Assembly (NCBI GenBank): GCA_016839865.1
Contig: JAEOTN010000272.1
Coordinates: 1-20,078 of the forward strand
Reading direction: 5' to 3'
DNA: 20,078 bases
DNA from: Promethearchaeota archaeon
GTDB lineage: Archaea; Asgardarchaeota; Lokiarchaeia; Sigynarchaeales; MK-D1
Shown: positions 15,176 to 20,078 of the stretch, piece after piece
Layout of the letters: each line of letters starts with the position of its first letter
Numbering within the stretch: position 1 is the stretch's first letter
Made by a program: the position numbers and the translations under genes
The notes under the pieces: model-generated
Seen by the model: the letters and a program-made list of their open reading frames with translations, nothing else
The model's database searches: none
Told to the model about the DNA's origin: nothing

Positions 15176-15652
15176 ATGAAAGCCTTAATCACATATTACA
15201 CTATGACAAATCGCACTAAGAAGGTCGCTGATAATATTGCTCATTCATTACAAAACTATGAAGTATCAGTTGTGCCATTTGCTTTGGATGCAAAGAAATT
15301 CATTGATAAAATTAAACAACTCGATAAAGTTGAAAATGACGATTTTTCGAAATTTGAAGAACAATTAAAAAGTTTGGACGCTGCCGGATATGATTTAATA
15401 GTGTTCGGTTCACCTAATTATGGAAATGTGGCTCCAAAGACCATCAAGGAAATCATTAAAAGAATTCAGAATTTGAGTGGAAAAAAAGTAGCAATATACA
15501 TTACGGGTCGATTCACTGGAGGAAAAGCCTTACAAGAAATAAAGAAACTTGTGGAAGAGAAAGGAGCAGTAGTTATTGCTGAAGAACGTTATAGCAGGTT
15601 CTTTGGTATTCGAAAAACTGATGGAACAGACTTTGTGATTAATATAGAATAG
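15176..15652 (+). CDS. Flavodoxin-like protein
   Basis: A 158-residue soluble protein with the FMN phosphate-binding loop YTMTNRTKK (8-16, T/S-x-T-x-N-x-T pattern) right after the first strand, and GSPNYGN (78-84) where flavodoxins hold the isoalloxazine ring. It carries one- or two-electron transfer in the cytosol. A lysine-rich helical insert (about 39-68) is longer than in short-chain flavodoxins. Its stop codon abuts the stop of the convergent GNAT gene with no base between them. The redox partner is not identifiable; the nearby SDR genes use nicotinamide cofactors and are not obvious partners. Confidence 0.88.
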   Translation: MKALITYYTMTNRTKKVADNIAHSLQNYEVSVVPFALDAKKFIDKIKQLDKVENDDFSKFEEQLKSLDAAGYDLIVFGSPNYGNVAPKTIKEIIKRIQNLSGKKVAIYITGRFTGGKALQEIKKLVEEKGAVVIAEERYSRFFGIRKTDGTDFVINIE

Positions 15653-16138
15653 TTACCTTAGATTTTTTTTATAATAATATAGGACAAATCCAAGATTTGG
15701 GTCATATTCGGTTTTAAATCTCATAAATCCATGGTTTTCGAAATATTTCTGATTATGAATTGCCCATTCGGGAGTGTTTAATACTATTTCATTATACTTG
15801 GAAACGTTTTCGAGATATTTTAATACTTGTGTTCCTATTCCTTTGCGTTGATAAGGAACCGCTATAAATATCATCCCCAAAAATAAAGAATTGAAATATT
15901 TTTGTAAGATGAATCCACCTACAATTTTATTTTTATAAAGAATTTTGCAGTAATCATCACGGGCTAACCAATCCATATGGGCTCGGAGAGAATCATATCC
16001 TGGAGGTCCCAGAGTTTTCTTGAGATATTTATTGGAGAGATTCTCATATGCAGCAATCATAATACGAGTTAATTTTCCTAGATCATGAATTTGTGCTGAT
16101 TCAATAGATAGATCGCTGGAATCAATTTTTTCCTTCAA
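15653..16138 (-). CDS. GNAT-family N-acetyltransferase
   Basis: A 161-residue acetyltransferase with the acetyl-CoA pyrophosphate loop VPYQRKGIGTQVL (94-106; QRKGIG) and a C-terminal NQKYFENHGFMRF segment (129-141), the family's usual NxxAxxFYexxGF region. It acetylates an amine of unknown identity. The start is a TTG at 16138 with GAGG (16143-16146) four nt before it; the next Met is residue 27 and would remove the first strand. It lies 18 nt after the SDR stop, the last gene of an M24-SDR-GNAT operon. Confidence 0.85.
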   Translation of the reverse strand: MKEKIDSSDLSIESAQIHDLGKLTRIMIAAYENLSNKYLKKTLGPPGYDSLRAHMDWLARDDYCKILYKNKIVGGFILQKYFNSLFLGMIFIAVPYQRKGIGTQVLKYLENVSKYNEIVLNTPEWAIHNQKYFENHGFMRFKTEYDPNLGFVLYYYKKNLR

Positions 16139-16156
16139 AATACCTCAATCCTGATT

Positions 16157-16933
16157 TTATCTGGTTGTCCATCCACCGTCAATTCTGAGATCCGAGCCGG
16201 TCATATAGGAAGATTCTTCTGTAGCTAAGAAAAGGATTCCTGTAGCAATTTCTTCCGCCCGTGCCCAACGTGTTAGTACACCTTGATCTTCAAATTCCTT
16301 CTTTACAGCGTTAAAATCCAATCCACGATCTTTGGCTTGTTTTCCTACATCGCTTCTAAGCATTGGCGTGTCTGTTGCTCCTGGCGAGACTGAGTTTACT
16401 CGAACATTGAATGGAGCCATATCTAATGCCAGACCCTTGGTAAATCCGAGAACGCCATGTTTGGTTGAACAATAGTTAGCGTGGACTTCCTGACCAATAT
16501 GAGCAGCTACAGATGCTAATGTGATAATAGACCCGAATTTTTGTTTCTTTAAATGAGGAATCGCATACTTACATGTGTAAAATAGACCTTTCAGATTGAC
16601 ATCGATAAGCAAATCATAATCCTCATCTGGAAAATCTTCAACAAGACCTACTCTAACAACACCTGCATTTGGGATTAGGACATCAATTCTTCCATATTTT
16701 TCTATAGTAAAGTCAATCATTTTCTTGACTTCTTCAGATTTTCGGACATCCACTTTCATAATTTCCGTCTTATCTTTCGCATCAATCATTTCGTAGGTTT
16801 CGTTTAAACCCTTTTCATCTATATCAGAAAGTACTTGAATGGCACCTTCCTTCGCAAATAGAATTGCTGTGGCTCTACCAATTCCACTTGCTGCACCTGT
16901 AAGCACTACTACTTTATCTTTTACTCGTTGCAT
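16157..16933 (-). CDS. Short-chain dehydrogenase/reductase (SDR), probably NAD-dependent
   Basis: A 258-residue classical SDR: TGAASGIG (12-19), PNAG (88-91), N113, S141, Y154 and K158 (YCSTK), and a DGGWTTR C-terminus. SDID (36-39) after the second strand has the Asp that binds the adenosine ribose of NAD, so NAD is the likely cofactor, unlike the SDR at 13135. The start ATG has an AGGG ribosome site 6 nt upstream that overlaps the TAG of the M24 gene, so the two are coupled. In this operon the enzyme may oxidise a beta-hydroxy acid or amino-alcohol; that is inference from the BKACE gene next door. Confidence 0.9.
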   Translation of the reverse strand: MQRVKDKVVVLTGAASGIGRATAILFAKEGAIQVLSDIDEKGLNETYEMIDAKDKTEIMKVDVRKSEEVKKMIDFTIEKYGRIDVLIPNAGVVRVGLVEDFPDEDYDLLIDVNLKGLFYTCKYAIPHLKKQKFGSIITLASVAAHIGQEVHANYCSTKHGVLGFTKGLALDMAPFNVRVNSVSPGATDTPMLRSDVGKQAKDRGLDFNAVKKEFEDQGVLTRWARAEEIATGILFLATEESSYMTGSDLRIDGGWTTR

Positions 16934-16939
16934 ACTAAT

Positions 16940-16946
16940 CCCTCTA
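16940..16946 (-). promoter_or_regulatory. Shine-Dalgarno site overlapping the M24 stop
   Basis: On the minus strand TAGAGGG contains both the stop of the M24 gene and the AGGG that serves the SDR ATG 6 nt later. Confidence 0.6.
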
Positions 16947-18089
16947 TCGTATGAAAATATCCTTATCTAAAGAGGATAACCGTTCTACTCCACCTTCGGT
17001 GACTCGATAACAGTCTTCCACACCGACAAGCCCCCAATTTTCCACATGTTCCCAAACTTCAACGTCAAGTACCATATTTACTTCAAAAGGTCTATTTTGA
17101 CTCTCAGTTGGACCGAACATGTGCATTTCCTCAGTTTCTAAGCCTATTGTGTGAGCTATAACGAAATGCATACCTTTAGGCGCCATAGTTTTGTAGTATT
17201 CCGCGGATTCCGTATTAAGATCATTAGCTATCACTCCAGCTTTGATATTATCTAAAGCAAAATTCTGCATTTTTAACATGCGGTCATATGCTTCTCCAAC
17301 ACCGCTTGGAATTTCACCTAATACCATCTGACGACTCACATCTGACACATATCCTTTATAAACTGCACCGAAGTCAAATCGAGAAAGATCACCTTGTTTC
17401 ATCTTAATACCTTGTCCGGGTGCTTCGGGATCCGAATATCCGACATTCATTGTAAGGTGATCCCAACCCCAAACATCTTGAGATGCATTAACCATAGTCT
17501 TCCGAGCTATTTGAAGAAGTTTGTTATCGGTAATTCCTACCTTGGACGCATCAATACATGCCATAATAGCTTTTTCTGCAACTTCTGTGGATTTCTTAAT
17601 ACGTTTTACTTCCTCTTCAGTTTTAATTAACCGCATTTCGGTGAATGCTTTATCACCACTCTTAGCGTCTATGGTTGCATTTGGACATTTACTATAAATG
17701 AAATCTGCAGCATATCGTGGAATGAGAGATTCTAATCCGATTTTTCCTTCTCTAACCCCCCATTTCTTAATCTGCTTAAAAACCGCTCGTAATGCGTCTT
17801 TTGGGGAAACTATACCTTTGCAATTTGGTATCCACGAAAAAAAATTAGCACTTCTATACAAATCCCAATGGATAAGATATTCCTCACCCTCCCGATTGAT
17901 CATCACAAAATACGGATATTGATTCTTTAATACATAGAGAATTGGATTTGGAGCGTTTACTGTCGTTGGCAAACCGCTTGTGTAGAAAACATTCTCTGGA
18001 GTGGATGCTATTAGTAAATCTAGGTCCAGATCTTCCATGATTTTCTTACAACGTTTTTGTGAAAATCCAATTGGTTTAGCTGGTTTCAT
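16944..18089 (-). CDS. M24-family metallopeptidase-like protein (Xaa-Pro peptidase / creatinase fold)
   Basis: A 381-residue protein with a creatinase-like N-terminal domain (1-150) and a pita-bread C-terminal domain. Two-metal ligands are present: D239 (RFDFG), D250 (SDVSR), H313 (AHTIGLE), E344 (DVEVWEH) and E358 (GVEDCY), with H211 (WDHL) as the usual extra active-site His. The motif around E344 lacks the usual EPG, so the pocket is not that of a standard Xaa-Pro peptidase. M24 proteins include peptidases, creatinase (amidine hydrolysis) and DMSP lyase, so activity cannot be named from sequence. It is the first gene of an operon with SDR and GNAT, reading away from a BKACE gene. A TTAAAAA box about 25 nt before the ATG suggests a leaderless transcript. 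Confidence 0.88.
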   Translation of the reverse strand: MKPAKPIGFSQKRCKKIMEDLDLDLLIASTPENVFYTSGLPTTVNAPNPILYVLKNQYPYFVMINREGEEYLIHWDLYRSANFFSWIPNCKGIVSPKDALRAVFKQIKKWGVREGKIGLESLIPRYAADFIYSKCPNATIDAKSGDKAFTEMRLIKTEEEVKRIKKSTEVAEKAIMACIDASKVGITDNKLLQIARKTMVNASQDVWGWDHLTMNVGYSDPEAPGQGIKMKQGDLSRFDFGAVYKGYVSDVSRQMVLGEIPSGVGEAYDRMLKMQNFALDNIKAGVIANDLNTESAEYYKTMAPKGMHFVIAHTIGLETEEMHMFGPTESQNRPFEVNMVLDVEVWEHVENWGLVGVEDCYRVTEGGVERLSSLDKDIFIR

Positions 18090-18110
18090 AGTTTTCTTTG
18101 GTTGAAGATG

Positions 18111-18117
18111 TTTTTAA
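18111..18117 (-). promoter_or_regulatory. TATA box of the M24-SDR-GNAT operon
   Basis: TTAAAAA on the minus strand, preceded by an A/G-rich AAAAAAAGG stretch (BRE-like), centred about 25 nt before the ATG at 18089. Confidence 0.5.
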
Positions 18118-18138
18118 CCTTTTTTTCCTAAAATTGGT

Positions 18139-18155
18139 ATTCATGAATTTCATGA
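18139..18155. promoter_or_regulatory. Possible operator in the M24/BKACE divergent region
   Basis: ATTCATGAAT (18139-18148) is a perfect 10-bp palindrome. TTCATGA occurs twice, at 18140-18146 and 18149-18155, 9 bp apart. It lies upstream of both the minus-strand TATA box and the BKACE start, so one regulator could act on both. Evidence is sequence symmetry only. Confidence 0.35.
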
Positions 18156-18201
18156 TGAAGAAGGATAAATTGTTAAATGAGAGGGAAGAGGGATAAAAGA
18201 T

Positions 18202-18999
18202 ATGGAAAAAATGATTCTTACTGCAACCAGTGCTAATTCATGGATCTATCCAGATGTTAAAAACTGGCCTGATCCAGAAAGTGTGGAAGAATTAGTAAAA
18301 TGTGCAGTCGAATGCTATGAAGCAGGTGCAACCGTATACCATGTTCATCTCCCACGTGATGAACGAGCTTTTGATATAGTGAATGGGATTCGAGACCAAT
18401 GTGATATCATTGTTCAAGCAGGAATGTCGAGTTTTCCAATTGAACAACGTCCTAATGATTTCAAATCGAAACCAGACATGCTATCGATTATTCTTAATCA
18501 CCATGACGAACATTTCACACAATTACATGTTAATCAATTACATCCTTTGGAGGAATATGAAGCCTATGCCAAGAAATGTGCAGAATTTGGAATTGAACCA
18601 GAATTTGAAATCTGGCACTCTGGATCTTGGTGGAATCTTCAGTATTTAATCGATAAAGGATTGCTAATCCCCCCTCATGTATGCACTCTATTTTTCGATT
18701 GGCCTGGAGGTACCTGGAGTCCTGCTACCCCCGATAGTTATCTGTTCCGTGTTAAATACATGCCAGAGAATTGTTTCCATACGGTATCAATTATGAGTGA
18801 GAAACAAACTACCATTGCGACTCTTGCTATCGCAAATGGTGGAAATGTTCGAGTTGGAACGGAAGATTACCCGTATTTAAATCCAGGTAAACCTGCAAAA
18901 AATAATGCAGAAATAGTGAAAAGAATGGTTAGCTTGTCTAATGAGATGGATAGGGAGGTAGCAACTCCTTCTGAAGCACGAAAAATATTGAAATTATAA
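18202..18999 (+). CDS. BKACE-family beta-keto acid cleavage enzyme
   Basis: This 265-residue TIM-barrel enzyme belongs to the BKACE family (former DUF849), typified by 3-keto-5-aminohexanoate cleavage enzyme. Members join a beta-keto acid with acetyl-CoA to give acetoacetate and a new CoA ester. Zinc ligands are H47 and H49 (YHVHLPRD) and E221; VRVGTED (216-222) has R217, E221 and D222 in the same spacing as the catalytic R226, E230 and D231 of the Kce enzyme. EPEFEIW (132-138) fits the conserved E-x-E strand. It is somewhat shorter than most members. The loop after the second His reads LPRD rather than the common xRD, hinting at a different substrate. Its start has GAGGGAAGAGGG upstream. It ends 2 bp from the convergent acyltransferase gene. 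Confidence 0.88.
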   Translation: MEKMILTATSANSWIYPDVKNWPDPESVEELVKCAVECYEAGATVYHVHLPRDERAFDIVNGIRDQCDIIVQAGMSSFPIEQRPNDFKSKPDMLSIILNHHDEHFTQLHVNQLHPLEEYEAYAKKCAEFGIEPEFEIWHSGSWWNLQYLIDKGLLIPPHVCTLFFDWPGGTWSPATPDSYLFRVKYMPENCFHTVSIMSEKQTTIATLAIANGGNVRVGTEDYPYLNPGKPAKNNAEIVKRMVSLSNEMDREVATPSEARKILKL

Positions 19000-19001
19000 T
19001 C

Positions 19002-20078
19002 TTATTTTATCCATCCTTTTGATTTAGCTAACTCGATTTGCTTTTTTGAAATTCGTTTCGTTCTTTCCCAAATGTATTTATTTTCTAGCTTATACCACAG
19101 TGTTCCTATAGTAAACGTAAGAGCTACATTCACTGGATAATACCAGAGATAATTGACCCAAGAATATTCTCCTCCAACATATGCCCATATTGGATAATCC
19201 CCAAATAATGGCAAGAATAGATTATAAATTATCGAGAAGTAAAACATCTGGGTCATTAGGATATGATAAGTGGATTTACTGAGCAATGTAATAAATCTAT
19301 AACCTTTACCACCTGGCTCCTTCGGCAGAACATTTAAAGCTATCATCACAAGCATAGCAGACCAAGGAAAATGAAGCATTGAATAATCTCCAGTAAAAAA
19401 TGCAATATAATGTGTTACACCTGGTTCTAGTGTGGTATTTGGAATTAGAATACGGTAACCAGCGAATGTATAGAAGAAAATGTAAACCCCACTCAGAATA
19501 CCAAGAACCCAAACAACAATATTTCTAAGCGAATCCCATCTGTGCTCTTGGGAGAGCCAAATTCCTAAACCGATGGCAGATGTCGCTCTAAAAGGAGTAC
19601 ATTGAAGAAATCTTATAGTATTAGACGGAGCCCATGGACCAATAGGCACACTCCCCCTTGCATACCAAAATATTCGAACATAATAAACCAAGAGAGCCCA
19701 TAAAAATTCAAATATAAAACAACCAATAAGTGCACTAACTGGGCGTTTAGAAAAGGCTTTGTATATTATAGGAAATACGAAAATTGTAATGAAAAGTAGA
19801 GGAATGAACCAATTTCCAGGCCCCCATACTGGTAGGAAAAAGATGAACTTTAACATTGGATCTGAGTAAGAGCCAATATACATAAGGAGATGGTCCGGTA
19901 TTGGATTTACAATGAAAACTAGTAATAAAATGGATAGAGCATAGATTACAGCAAAAGGAACAATAAAACGCAAAATTTTCGACTTAAGATAATGTCTCCA
20001 AGAGTATAATTTCCACAAAGGTTTTTCCTTGTGTTTTTCCATGGATTTTGACCAATTAAATCCTAAAATAACCAAAAA
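19002..20078 (-). CDS. Acyltransferase-3-like multi-pass membrane protein, 5' end beyond window
   Basis: About 358 residues with eight or more hydrophobic helices. GFNWSK near the start, then a basic YLKSKILRFIVPF, resemble the second block of acyltransferase-3 proteins (SGF..., then RxxRIxPxY), and GPGNWFIPLLF (about 85-95) fits the family's G-x-WFI/L segment. These membrane enzymes move acetyl or other acyl groups to sugars or lipids. The first helix with the key catalytic His would be upstream of GFNW, so the gene surely continues past base 20078; the TTG at 20075 is not a real start. The remaining C-terminus ends in a basic tail (KRISKKQIELAKSKGWIK). The acceptor is unknown. Confidence 0.75.
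   Translation of the reverse strand, partial: FLVILGFNWSKSMEKHKEKPLWKLYSWRHYLKSKILRFIVPFAVIYALSILLLVFIVNPIPDHLLMYIGSYSDPMLKFIFFLPVWGPGNWFIPLLFITIFVFPIIYKAFSKRPVSALIGCFIFEFLWALLVYYVRIFWYARGSVPIGPWAPSNTIRFLQCTPFRATSAIGLGIWLSQEHRWDSLRNIVVWVLGILSGVYIFFYTFAGYRILIPNTTLEPGVTHYIAFFTGDYSMLHFPWSAMLVMIALNVLPKEPGGKGYRFITLLSKSTYHILMTQMFYFSIIYNLFLPLFGDYPIWAYVGGEYSWVNYLWYYPVNVALTFTIGTLWYKLENKYIWERTKRISKKQIELAKSKGWIK

Noticed and set aside
20073..20075. TTG at 20075 as the start of the acyltransferase-like gene
   Set aside because: The first residues match an internal block of the family; the frame is open to the window end, so the gene continues outside.
1..20078. tRNA, rRNA, C/D-box RNA, CRISPR array or insertion sequence
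   Set aside because: No cloverleaf, repeat-spacer array, transposase or terminal inverted repeats were found; a TGATGA at 12871 is in a gene leader and has no partner CTGA box that I can see.

Overview
The window looks like part of the chromosome of an AT-rich archaeon, probably an Asgard archaeon (Heimdallarchaeia or Lokiarchaeia type), though no taxonomic marker gene is present. Three things point to Archaea. TATA-like boxes lie about 25 nt upstream of several ATG starts, as expected for leaderless transcripts. Poly-U tracts without hairpins follow the stop codons. An acyl-CoA synthetase of the NDP-forming type and two membrane pyrophosphatases are present. Asgard placement is inferred from the gene mix (2TM-domain proteins, small zinc-finger membrane proteins, tail-anchored secreted proteins) and is not proven.

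Layout. 1-569 (-): 5' part of an NDP-forming acyl-CoA synthetase. 696-3169 (+): a metallo-beta-lactamase-fold protein with an altered metal site, then a secreted, C-terminally anchored alkaline phosphatase. 3184-7426 (-): a membrane protein made of four 2TM units, a cytosolic GH13 alpha-glucosidase, and a secreted seven-repeat SBBP-type beta-propeller anchored by a C-terminal helix. 7603-12427: two paralogous membrane pyrophosphatases transcribed divergently from a 310-bp intergenic region. 12502-15102 (+): two tandem small zinc-finger/one-helix membrane proteins; the second is followed tightly by an SDR oxidoreductase and a sulfotransferase. 15176-15652 (+): a flavodoxin. 15653-18089 (-): a compact operon of M24 metallopeptidase-like protein, SDR and GNAT acetyltransferase. 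18202-18999 (+): a BKACE-family beta-keto acid cleavage enzyme divergent from that operon. 19002-20078 (-): an acyltransferase-3-like membrane protein cut by the window end.

How the genes may work together. The pyrophosphatases would couple PPi hydrolysis to ion pumping. Both carry the K+-independence signature but have unusual residues at the ion gate. The BKACE, SDR, M24 and GNAT genes, with an acyl-CoA synthetase at the other end of the window, look like small-molecule (beta-keto acid) catabolism; their link is inferred from position. The alkaline phosphatase and beta-propeller share one surface-anchoring design. The zinc-finger, SDR and sulfotransferase group is the least expected set and has no function I can name. 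There is no tRNA, rRNA, CRISPR array or insertion sequence that I can see.
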